Source: Strigamia acuminata
Lineage: Eukaryota > Arthropoda > Chilopoda > Geophilomorpha > Linotaeniidae
Length of the DNA: 64,000 nt
Assembly: GCA_949358305.1 (NCBI GenBank)
Contig: OX442320.1
Span: 11,610,259-11,674,258, forward strand
Direction: 5' to 3'
Shown here: one piece after another, positions 54,063 to 63,669 of the stretch
Numbering within the stretch: position 1 is the first letter of the stretch
Layout of the letters: the number at the start of each line of letters is the position of its first letter
Program-made: the position numbers and the translations under genes
The notes under the pieces: model-generated
Databases searched by the model: none
What the model saw: the letters and a program-made list of their open reading frames with translations, nothing else
What the model was told of the DNA's origin: nothing

Positions 54063-54584
54063 AGGCAATAATGGCGGTGAACAAAGAACCATGGCATTAA
54101 TGACGAACTCGGGAGAACAAAAGACTAGCTCAATTCATTCAATAAAATTAACTACCTACGTCTTAAAAAGCAGAACAAAACTACGCCGACTAAAAACCAA
54201 AATGAGGAATATTCTCACGGGTAAAAAATGAGCGCACGCTAAAGCTAAAACTTTCCATTCAAATAAAACTACCAAATCTCCACTAAATAAAAATAAAAAT
54301 AACGATAAATAGTGGAAAACAAATTTGAAAAATAACGGGAGACTAAATATACACGCAAAGACTAGCTTAAATAAAATTAAATAAATAAATAACAGAAGAA
54401 AGCACTTACTCGTGATGCGACGGTCGAATGACTAATGAATTATCGAATACCGGAAACCACATCTTAATTTGCATAAGTGACGTCATTTGTCACGTCATAT
54501 GGCCCTAGCGGTGACTCATTTCCACTAGTGACTTTTGCGAGCAAGACATCGGCCTGCTGGCATCCGGCAAACTGCATCTGAGAA

Positions 54585-54784
54585 ATGAAAAAACTTTTTA
54601 AGGTAAATATATAATTTATTACTTTTGATGCAGGCTACTTTGAATATAATTTCTCTTTTATTTTCTAGGCCACTCTGGATAAACGCCATGCGAAAACCCA
54701 ACCAAAACGTAAGTATATTATTTTAATAAGCTATAACGCTGCTTTCAAATTAAAATTGTATTTTTTCTTTATTTAGGTCACTAA
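54585..54784 (+). pseudogene. Second copy of the basic mini-protein, truncated
   Basis: Exons 54585-54602, 54669-54708 and 54777-54784 keep ATG, both introns and the frame. A single change (CAC AAA to CAC TAA) stops it after 21 residues. Confidence 0.35.
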
Positions 54785-55257
54785 GGACGAGCGACAGACC
54801 GAAAATTTGGAAAACACCACACGAAATACAGGACTTAATAAATAAAATGTAAAAAACTCATATTTAAGTCAAAATTCAGAAATAAAATTAAAAATTCAAC
54901 ATACTAAACAAAAACGCACGAAATTTTTTCAAAAAACACTTCCTCACATAAACTAAAATGTGCTACGAAATTTTTTATCAAAAAAAAAAAACAAAAAAAA
55001 ACTCCAAAAAAAGCTTACTCCCAAATTTAAGCTGTCGGGGACAGCTACCACTCGCAACCGGAAAAACTCCCGTTAAGCCGCAGTGCCTCATATATAAGGT
55101 GCCAGGGCCTAGGGGCCCAATCCTAGGCCCTGGAAATGAATTTTACCTGCAGTTTTCTTGGTGTCTTCTCTTCCTTCAGTGTCCTTCCATGATGTGGTCT
55201 CTGAAATAAAACTTAATAAAATATAATTAAACAATTTCTCGAAATTCGAGACACAAA

Positions 55258-55383
55258 TACATAGAAATATACAATAATGACACATTATACATATAAATAT
55301 ACAATAATGACACATTATACATATAAATATACAATAATGACACATTATACATATAAATATACAATAATGACACATTATACATA
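55258..55383 (+). repeat. 30-bp tandem repeat, four units
   Basis: ATATACAATAATGACACATT plus ATACATATAA is present four times; copy 1 has one unit (43498-43520). Confidence 0.92.
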
Positions 55384-55834
55384 ATTTTTTTTTTTTAAAA
55401 AAAACAATTATAGATTTAAAGTGAAATTTGAAGCCGTAATGATGAAATGACGTCTAGAACACTTCAAAATGTTGTCCCGAATCGTTAATTCAATTTAAAC
55501 ACACAACAGCAAACTAGAAGGAAAAAACGAGAAAAACCAAAGCCATTAATAACTAATAAAGCAACAACTTACAAAAATGTAACTCACCGGACATATGTGA
55601 GCAGTTTTTATGTTCAGAAGTTCATTGTGTCAAGCAATGGCGGCGAAATATATAAATAACTAATTCGAGTAAACGATAAAAGAATATGAGAAAAATAAAA
55701 CGCCCGAATAAATATTAACGCAATAACAAAAATTAAAATTAAACTTGCCGTAAGTGTGCGAACAGCTTTTAAGTCCAACGTTGTTAATCCTTGTCGTAAG
55801 TAGCGGCAGCTAAAACTAAAAAAAAATAATAATA

Positions 55835-56520
55835 AATAAAAATATGTAGGCCGAAAAATCTAGAAACAACGAAAAAATATGTAGGCCTAATAAATCTAAA
55901 CTCAAAAATATGTAGGCCTAATAAATCTAAACTCAAAAATATGTAGGCCTAATAAATCTAAACTCAAAAATATGTAGGCCTAATAAATCTAAACTCAAAA
56001 ATATGTAGGCCTAATAAATCTAAACTCAAAAATATGTAGGCCTAATAAATCTAAACTCAAAAATATGTAGGCCTAATAAATCTAGAAACAACACAAAAAT
56101 ATGTAGGCCTAATAAATCTAGAAACAACACAAAAATATGTAGGCCTAATAAATCTAAACTCAAAAATATGTAGGCCTAATAAATCTAAACTCAAAAATAT
56201 GTAAGCCTAATAAATCTAAACGCAAAAATATTAAATCTAAACTCAAAAATATGTAGGCCGAAAAATCTAGAAACAATGAAAAAATATGTAGGCCTAATAA
56301 ATCTAGAAACAACGAAAAAATATGTAGGCCGAAAAATCTAGAAACAATGAAAAAATATGTAGGCCTAATAAATCTAAACGCAAAAATATTAAATCTAAAC
56401 TCAAAAATATGTAGGCCTAATAAATCTAGAAACAACACAAAAATATGTAGGCCTAATAAATCTAGAAACAACACAAAAATATGTAGGCCTAATAAATCTA
56501 AACGCAAAAATATGTAGGCC
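55835..56520 (+). repeat. GTAGGCCTAATAAATC satellite array (copy 2)
   Basis: Here the short unit with ATCTAAACTCAAAAATATGT predominates at the left, so the array was re-homogenised separately from copy 1. Confidence 0.95.
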
Positions 56521-56959
56521 AAAAAAAAAGTGTACGATAAATAAAAACGTCACTTACCTAAGAGCTCTAACCACTTTCATTCGGCAGCATTCCCATCTCG
56601 CGCCAATAATTTCCAAACGTTTTGATTATCGATGAATACTAATGAGCATAATGAGCAATTTTAGGCTATTTTCTAAGCTCACGCCATTTCTAGTGCGTCA
56701 CTTCCGAGAACAACTGGCTTCGCCACCTGTCGGTAAAATATAAAACTTAAGACGCTTCAACTAGCGATTTAATGAATTACCGATGATGGAAAAATTAAAA
56801 CAATACAAAATAACAAAATAACAACCTCTCTTCATAAAATTTAAACATTAGGAGTTCAATGACGCCATCTTTTACCAATACTGTGATAAATAATACCTGG
56901 AGAAAAATAATTCAATAAAATTACAATTAACGTACACACAAATCATTGCTCTAAAAAAA

Positions 56960-57148
56960 AAACTCTATTCCAAAAAGTAATTGAAATACTCCCATTGGTT
57001 GGGAGATTCATAACACCAGTATAAATGCATTGAAAATCTTCGCACAAGTCTACTGGAATCTGAAAACAGCATCATATTCAATACACAACTGAACTAGAGC
57101 ACCAACCAACCAATGGGAGTATTTCAATTACTTTTTGGAATAGAGTTT
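56960..57148 (-). mobile_element. 189-bp MITE, copy 2
   Basis: Same element and same length as 18087-18275, in opposite orientation, with very few differences. It lies 50 bp upstream of a small gene and ends in the same AAACTCTATTCCAAAAAGTA repeats. Confidence 0.9.
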
Positions 57149-57198
57149 TAGTTACTTACCAACTAATCGATCCCAAACAAATACCAAAAAAGTGCAAA

Positions 57199-57620
57199 AT
57201 GAAGCCCGCTTTACCGCTCATCGCTTCATTGCTCCCATGTCTGCATCATGCAGGTAAAAACAACCTCAAACGAAGAAAATAAAACGTCAATTTCAAACCA
57301 TCGCTTTTAACCCGCAGCAGACTGCAGATTCGACCCAAACATACCGTGGCAAGTTCTGGAAAATGTTTACTCGTGCAATGCGACCGAGATTTGCTGCAAA
57401 GACGCAAAACGCCCCACCTGTTGTGGAAAATTGTCGCTCCAAGAACAAGGTATGCATCTTCGTTTATATCTCCCAATTTTCATGTAATTCTTTGCCAACT
57501 TACAGTTTGAACGAAGTCATCTTGGGTGTGTGCATCGCGTATTTCCGGTCAGATTGGGAAAATAAAATTTGTTGCTGTCTCTGTCAGAAACGATCCCAGC
57601 TCTCAGATTTAGGGGAATAA
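57199..57620 (+). CDS. Small Cys-rich protein with signal peptide, unidentified
   Basis: Exons 57199-57253, 57318-57449 and 57517-57620 give 96 aa in frame. Signal peptide MKPALPLIASLLPCLHHA, then DCRFDPNIPWQ, a Cys cluster (CNATEICCKDAKRPTCCG), a short hydrophobic stretch (VILGVCIAYF) and a second cluster (CCCLCQKR). The CC...CCG then hydrophobic pattern recalls short membrane proteins of the WBP1/Shisa kind, but I would not assign it. The third acceptor (GAACGAAG) is weak; the nearer TTACAG would give an immediate stop. Not related to the thyropins. Confidence 0.5.
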
Positions 57621-57708
57621 AAATTTAAAAAAAATTTAAAAAAATGTCCATCGAATCGATTTATTAATTGATTGATTTATTTTTACTTTTTTTATCATTA
57701 TTCTTTGA

Positions 57709-58130
57709 TTACACATCACTATGGAAAGTGGTGTCCTGCGAAAATGCGCCCATTAACCTCGTTTCGTCCGACTTAAAAACGCTTAACAAGCGCTGAGGTG
57801 TCGGCATCATGTACGGCGCTGGACGCGGAACCGTGTCGCGTAAAATAAATTCACGCGCTTTCGATTTAGGAATTCGCGAAAGGCTGGATGAATTTTCGAT
57901 TTCGTGGAACCATCGTCGGAATTCTCTTTGTCGGACGAATCAACTAAATAAATAACAATCAATACAAATTAGCAAGAAATCAACATAATCGAGAGATTCA
58001 ATTCGACCTTTTGTGCCTGCGTTAACAATTTGACCACAGCTTGTCCCACGAGTCTCCATTTTGGCGAAGGGTTTGTTATAGTATTCAAATCGAGATCAAA
58101 TAGAAATAGCCTTGATCCGTCGTCTGCCAT
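57709..58130 (-). CDS. Possible short two-exon gene, unidentified
   Basis: Exon 1 is 58008-58130 (MADDGSRLFLFDLDLNTITN, then KWRLVGQAVVKLLTQAQK, with donor AAG|GTCG). An acceptor TATTTAG leads to 57943 downward. In the spliced frame the protein stops at 57866 (66 aa). A different frame stays open to 57709 with protein-like composition (IPKSKAREFILRDTV; MMPTPQRLLSVF). One base of frame error would join them, as seen in other genes here. Function unknown. Confidence 0.35.
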
Positions 58131-58266
58131 TGCTCAACGAGGTGTCGACATCTAGCGAGAAGTTGGCGAGGTGTGGATAGCGCACTCTGGTGCCCGTTTG
58201 AAATCAGCCCGACTCGCGAGGTGGAGGAAAATTGAATTTATCCCCACGAGGTGAAACGGAACGAAT

Positions 58267-58602
58267 ATGTATTGGGTTCTACTGTGTTTTTGCTTGTACA
58301 CGTCGGTCGGGAAAATAGATACAGGTAACTAGGGGACTTTTCTTTCGATCAAAGTACAAAGGTGGGTGATTGTCTCAAAAAACGTTGAGAGCCGGATGGT
58401 GTGGTCTCTAGCCTATACAAAATGGCCGCCACAGCGCAGGTGTGGTCGGTTTGGAAATTGTAAAAACGAAGAAATCGGATGAAAAAATAAATTTCTTTTA
58501 TTGTTTCAGCCGACTGTGACTATCCGTTGGTGGCACACGCGACTCTGAAAGCGACTTCGAGCGCATCCGTGAGCAGGGGACCGGACAAAGCTCGACTAGA
58601 TG
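58267..58602 (+). CDS. First two coding exons of a neurexin-IV-like protein (rest absent)
   Basis: Exon 1 (58267-58324) is a signal peptide (MYWVLLCFCLYTSVGKID). Exon 2 (58510-58602) starts a discoidin/F5-8C-type domain: DCDYPLVAHATLKATSSASV, then RGPDKARLDG before a good donor (GTAAGAATG). This matches the start of the contactin-associated/neurexin IV family, septate-junction adhesion proteins. No further exon is seen before the thyropin on the other strand, so either the next intron is over 5 kb and holds two thyropins, or the gene was cut here. Confidence 0.5.
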
Positions 58603-58790
58603 GTAAGAATGCTTGAGAAATATGAAATGTGAATAGTGAATAGTGTATGCAGATGCGTGAGATGATATTCATTCCCTTTGCGTTGGTAATTCTTTGCGGT
58701 AAAACGATGGAATTGAGGACGATCACTTCTTGGGGGACTTGCACGCTTTTATTTTAGATACAGACAATAGTAATGTGTATTTTTGACATT

Positions 58791-60326
58791 TTAACAGTTC
58801 AATATGTTCTTCTGTGAAATGTTGACAGCATCACCAATTTGCTCTCCAGTTGCGGGCTTCACGCAGTAGCACTTTGAGCCTGTGCATTGGCTGCTTTCGT
58901 AGTTACCAACCGCATCGCAAGCGATCGTTCGGCCAATACCATGTTGAGCGAGGTAATGCTTTTCGCGGGCACATTCTGAATTTAAACAAAACAAAAACAT
59001 ATAAATGAACATGTTGCGGCCAGGAGTGACTAATGCATCTATACTCAAAACCACCACAACGTTGACCTATTTCTGAGCCAAATTACGCCTAACTGTGGTC
59101 TGTGCTCTGCTACGCGGACAAGTAGTTCTGTGTCAAAGCATGACAATTCTGGTGTTATGGGCTACTTTTTTGTGCCACTACACCAGTGATACGGCTTCTA
59201 ATAGGTCAACGTTGTGGTGGTTTTGAGTATAACAGAATTATTAACCTTCCCATAGCCATGGTAGGTCAAAAAATTTACAGAAGTGGAAAAATCACTGTAA
59301 TTCTTTTTTTTCTGATAATTAATTAATGAGGTTAACTTGTATTCCTCAAAAACTTTTTTTTCTTATTTTATAATGTCTAAATACAATTAGTTTTTCAATT
59401 ATTATTAAGATAATTTAATATTTATAACATAAAACACCCTTAATGGGAGCGCCGTACACTGCTTTGCCATCTGTTTGCACTAGGTGGCGTATTAAAATTA
59501 GTCCTAAAACATGTGCTTTTACCAGGAAAAATGCGATTGCACCAGGAAAAATGTGATTCTGCACATGCGCAGAAGCATTTTAAAAGAAGGCCGATTTGAC
59601 CGACCTTAGCTAGCAATGGTGGAAACTAGGCTTGGCTATGGGAAGGTTAACGTAGGTAGGCAAGTTCCCTGCTCAGATTGCACTCACCTTAACTGGGTAA
59701 AACAAAGCGAAACCAATCAAACTAACACCCACACAAGCGATAAATTCAAAATTTCAACGCTGTTCCAACTATTGATGCATTAGTCATTCCTGGCCACGAA
59801 ATCAGCACAGGACTCCCGTTCATCGTCGCTAACGACTGACAAAACGAAATTCCTGAAGTGCCTGCAGTTTGTAAATGTGCTGCCCTGGCCATTTTCCTCT
59901 GGCAGACTTTTGCTTAAAAATAAGTTAGGGTTACTTACGGCATTCGGCGTCTCTAGATTGGGATACATGGAATTGGTAACCGGTTTTGTATCCTTCAGCG
60001 TTAACGCAGACGCAGCTTTGGGAATGAGAATTTGATACATAAGAGAAAATATTTTTTGGAGCATCAATATCTTATTTGACTTACTATGCTTCGATGCATT
60101 GTTTGGGTGAGTAGGTTCCGTCTTCTAAGCATGAGGGAACGTGGATGCCAACCATTCCGGGGTTGTTTTGCTGGCGATCCAAAGCATCCTGGCGTTCTTC
60201 GTGGCAAGGCTTTCTTGCTGAAACTGTTGAAGATGAAATGTATGGAATGAAATGGCAATAAGTGATTTAACAGTACAAACCTGCAGCCACCACTAAGACA
60301 AGAAGAAAACAGTGGACTGAAACCAT
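58791..60326 (-). CDS. Thyropin 7: secreted protein with two thyroglobulin type-1 domains
   Basis: Exons on minus: 60281-60326, 60085-60223, 59939-60015, 58791-58975; 148 aa. Signal peptide MVSVHCFLLVLVVAAG. Domain 1: C-HEERQ...HVPSCLEDGTYSPKQC...CVCV; exon 3 is one codon shorter than in the paralogs (NAEGYKTGYQF). Domain 2: CAREKHYLAQHGIGRTIACDAVGNYESSQC...CYCV...C. Intron 3 is about 960 bp, against a few hundred or fewer in paralogs, because it holds a foldback element and a TTAA-flanked MITE. The splice sites remain good, so the gene is probably functional. Confidence 0.86.
59042..59229. mobile_element. TACTC-family foldback element, copy D
   Basis: 38-bp arms TACTCAAAACCACCACAACG through GTTGACCTATT to GAGCC are nearly perfect inverse copies. 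TA flanks both ends (59040-59041, 59230-59231). The core ends CACTACACCAGTGA as in copies A and B. Confidence 0.85.
59245..59646. mobile_element. TTAA-flanked (piggyBac-type) MITE, 402 bp
   Basis: Ends CCTTCCCATAGCCA and TGGCTATGGGAAGG are inverted and flanked by TTAA on both sides (59241-59244, 59647-59650), the piggyBac target. Non-coding; inside thyropin 7 intron 3, 11 bp from the preceding element. Confidence 0.8.
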
Positions 60327-60402
60327 TGTCTGTAGCTAGAAGTTTATTAAAAAAAACTCGAGTTTGAAATGAAGGCAGGGTTTGTGAGGGAAAAGTCTGC
60401 CT

Positions 60403-60520
60403 ATTTATACTGCTTGTAGTCTTGTGCACACTCATCAGTTTGCTATAAACCAGGTAAACATGAGCTGTCATTGAACACCTGTTTATCATAGACATTAATT
60501 GCTTTGATAAAATGCAATTG
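60403..60520 (-). promoter_or_regulatory. TATA box and GATA block of thyropin 7
   Basis: GTATAAATAG on minus lies at 60401-60410. TGTTTATCATAGACATTAAT and TTTGATAAAATGCAATTG form the conserved upstream block. Confidence 0.55.
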
Positions 60521-60945
60521 CATAATCATTTTTTATGGGCAAAGATAAATTGAAAAGATAATGCAGAATTGGGAGTAAAGTTTTCTATGTTAGGTTGAAG
60601 AAAAAGTGTGGCTTTATGTCAATGAATGGCCAAAATTGTGTAGACTAAATAAACAAAAGGAATGGTTGGTTGTATAAAATATGTGGGAGTCATCAATGAT
60701 GGATCAGATTTAGTGATGGATGTGAATTCAATTTGAATGTCACCTTCAGAATTGTTAATTTTGTAACTGTAAATACTACGGAGTGTATGAGATAGAATGA
60801 AATTTCCAATTCATAAACATGCTCAACTTCCAATCGAGGATTCTTGGATCTGGACTATTCAAAAATTGTGTTTTAATGCTAAAAAACATTTAAACAAATC
60901 ACACACTGTAATTGATAATAGTAATTTTTAGTGTTTGTGTACAAA
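60520..60945. other. Spacer
   Basis: AT-rich sequence between the thyropin 7 promoter and the Tc1 remnant; no gene or repeat seen. Confidence 0.4.
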
Positions 60946-61059
60946 TTTGTTGCTGGACAAAAGTTTAGCACCACATTCAAAAAAGCACAAAAAAACTGGT
61001 TTATTTAGAAAATCATTGTTTATTTCAACAATACATTTCAATATTTAGTTGGACAACCA

Positions 61060-61318
61060 AAATGTTGTATGTGTGATTGCGCAGGCCGAGTCAAAACCTA
61101 AATGCGATGGGTTTAGAACCACTGAGCAATGTCTTGACTTTATTCTTAGGATCATTATCCTGCCGAAAAATCCATGACAAAGGCAGTTCGTCATCTGCAA
61201 ATGGAAGCATAACAATCCTCCAATATTTTTTATAAACATATTGGTTCATGATACCCTTAATTTGTACGCGTATATTATGTCTGCGAGCTGTTGTGGCATC
61301 TGAATGACGGAACATTTA
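61060..61318 (-). pseudogene. Tc1-type transposase remnant
   Basis: The minus frame reads IKGIMNQYVYKKYWRIVMLP, then LSWIFRQDNDPKNKVKTLL. This is the catalytic middle of Tc1 transposases (WIFQQDNDPKHTSK type). Both ends of the protein are missing or out of frame. TTGCTGGACAAAAGTTTAGC at 60950 may be part of its end. Confidence 0.8.
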
Positions 61319-61545
61319 ATCATAATCATGGAAAAGTACTTTGTTTATGTCGGTGGGAATGATTTGTTACAATACCACTAGAACATGTGTTGAGATAAAA
61401 CATGAAAATTGTAATTATATTTTTTACCATCGTTCTGATTTAAATTTTTGTTTTTCTTGTGGTTTAGAAAGTCTTAACAACAATATACAGTAAAAATTTT
61501 ATTTTTTCTTTTCTTTTTCAATTAGGTAAGATATAGTTTGACATT

Positions 61546-61761
61546 TTAACAGTTGAGTTTCCCTTGTTCGGTAATATGCACTCCGTCGCCATAGTGATTG
61601 CCTTCTTTGGGATCCACGCAGAAACAAACCGATCCTAAACATTGGCTTCTTTTGTAATTGCCAACTTCATCGCAAGCGATCATTTTGCCGATAAGATGAC
61701 TGTTTCGAATGAAATCCTTCTCGCGAGCACATTCTGAAGTAAAAAATAATCCAAAGACAAG

Positions 61762-61818
<57 letters not shown>

Positions 61819-62230
61819 TATTATTATTTATTATTATTTATTGTACTGACTGCATTCGGATTCTGCAGAATTGCCGACGTGGAATCGAGTGTTATCGATA
61901 ACTTCTCCGTCCTTGTCCACACAGTTGCAGCTGGTTGAAAAGAAATATTAAAAAAAGGAGAAATATTTATGTTGGAAGATGTTACTTACTATGCTTCGAT
62001 GCATTGTTTCGGCGAGTAGGTTCCATCGGCATCACATTTCGGAATAGTTAGGCCTAGGATGTGCTGGTTCTGCTGCAAGCGCTCCAATGCTGCCTGTCGT
62101 TCTTCGGCGCACGGTCGTCGTGCGGAAACTAAATTGAAGCCAAAATGTATGGAAAATGTATTGGATTAGATTGAAAGTGTTTACCGGCAGCCACGACGAG
62201 GCAAAGAAGAAAACAACGTGCGGAAATCAT
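61546..62230 (-). CDS. Thyropin 8: two thyroglobulin type-1 domains, one-base insertion
   Basis: Exons on minus: 62185-62230, 61990-62129, 61851-61930, 61546-61733. Signal peptide MISARCFLLCLVVAAG. Domain 1 is split as in the paralogs (CDADGTYSPKQC; CNCV). Domain 2 is CAREKDFIRNS...IACDEVGNYKRSQC...CFCV...C. Exon 2 is 140 nt where 139 would keep frame: one extra A in GAAGAAACG (near 62100) shifts it. It is the most diverged copy, with the least similar upstream region. Pseudogene or assembly error. Confidence 0.75.
61765..61842 (+). repeat. (ATT)n microsatellite in thyropin 8 intron 3
   Basis: ATTATTATTATTATTATT runs for over 75 bp with a few TTTA interruptions, ending next to the splice donor of exon 3 on minus. 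Confidence 0.95.
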
Positions 62231-63440
62231 GGTTTGCGTGCAGTGCGAGTGATTAAACAAGTGCAAATTGTAACGATTGAGCGTGCGAATTTATACAGTT
62301 CACAATCTGCGTGCAATAATCATTGTATTGAGAAAAGTGAACATTTGCTTTGGATTGTTATCACAAAGCGATAATTAAAGCAAAGTGCACTTTCTGCAAT
62401 TCATAATTAACCTTTGAGTCACTCCAGTCTTGCAGTGAAGTGCGAGATTATGCGTGATTGTGCGAGAAAGGAAAAATTTTCTAATCTTTTTTAAATAATC
62501 TTTAAAAAGGTATATTATACTGTCACTAGGTGGCATTATGTCTCCGTTATCGATGAGAAACAATGAAACAAGCATGTTTTCCTCAGTGTTTACAAATCAT
62601 GTCATCGATTGTGTAATCCCAGAATGCATTAAGTTTGGGACAGACTTGGAGACAATGGTACTAGATGGCGCTGGGTTGAAATTGAAGAGGAAAAAAAAAT
62701 ATTTTTTTTTGGTTTTGAGTGTAAATAATTTTTTTCGGCATCATTTTTTGGGGTGCCAAACATCCGGGTAAAAAGCAATAAAAATTAATTGCTTGAATTA
62801 ACTTTTGTTGTCTGAATCAGTAGAGTGAAATTCCGAGAATCAGAGCACTGCACTTTTAAATCAGTCGAAATTATTTATTACAAGAAATAATAGAATCTCA
62901 TTAAAATTTAATTCCAATAAAATTAATAAAACAAAATAATAATAATAATTTTTAATTTTAATTTTATTTTTGATATTTTATTGACTTTTATTGAATTGTA
63001 TTGAATTTTATTTTTTTTTTCTGTGTTCGTGTCTGAAGGGTGATTCCGGGATGCGCGCAACAAATACCAATGATTTTCCAAAGCGAGGAAATGGAATGAG
63101 AAGAAACATTTAAATTTTTCGCTCGTGGGCACTCGAGATTCCTTTTTTGCATGCATACCACAGTGGAGGGCACCTCGGTCTATACAGGTTAGACTTACAA
63201 CATTAAAAAAAAAAATTTCTTAAAAAATTTAAAATTAATTAACCTGAACAAAAGACCAATGCAGAATTAATTCAGGTAAGAATTTCTATTTACAATTTTA
63301 CCATTTGGAGTCGTTCAGGTTGATTCTGGACCTGTCCGACTCCATTTTGTAAAATTAAAAAATTAAAAAAAAATTTTTATTTTCGGTCATTTATTTAAAA
63401 GTGATAGGAATGAATCAAATTTCATTGATAGCAGATTTAA
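62231..63440. other. Thyropin 8 upstream region and AT-rich spacer
   Basis: ATTTATAC near 62289 gives GTATAAAT on minus, a TATA box about 60 bp above the ATG; TTATCACAAAGCGATAAT near 62355 has two GATA sites. The rest is AT-rich with no gene seen. Confidence 0.45.
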
Positions 63441-63564
63441 AGGTCATTTTTATTGGGGCGGCCATTTTGCAACTTTTCTTTTTCCTCTCCTCAAGCTACC
63501 GTGACCTTCCACTCCCCTTTTTTTCTCTCTCTCCATTGGACTGACCCAGTGCAGTTCCTTCTTT

Positions 63565-63669
63565 CTCAGTGTGTGGTTTAGTTGTGGTGTGATCGCCACT
63601 TGCGAGTTGTGTTGTTGATGATTTGAGATGCAGCAAAAAGTATTGGAAGTGAAGCGTCGTATTTGAAGG
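63565..63669 (+). promoter_or_regulatory. Probable first (non-coding) exon of a gene leaving the window
   Basis: An initiator-like TTCTCAGTGTG at about 63565 in a GC-richer block is followed by a strong donor (AAGG|GTAAGTGCC) at 63669. The only ATG in it opens a 14-codon frame. The rest of the gene would lie to the right. Confidence 0.35.

Larger units (their letters stand above)
51240..56640. repeat. Complex duplicated block, copy 2
   Basis: Second copy of the block at 39.5-45.2 kb, same orientation. It has one more GTGGCGCCAC unit at its left end, lacks the insertion at 45020-45130 of copy 1, and differs in array lengths. Confidence 0.8.

Noticed and set aside
56160-56522. 120-codon minus frame (LGLHIF repeats)
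   Set aside because: Translation of the GTAGGCCTAATAAATC satellite.
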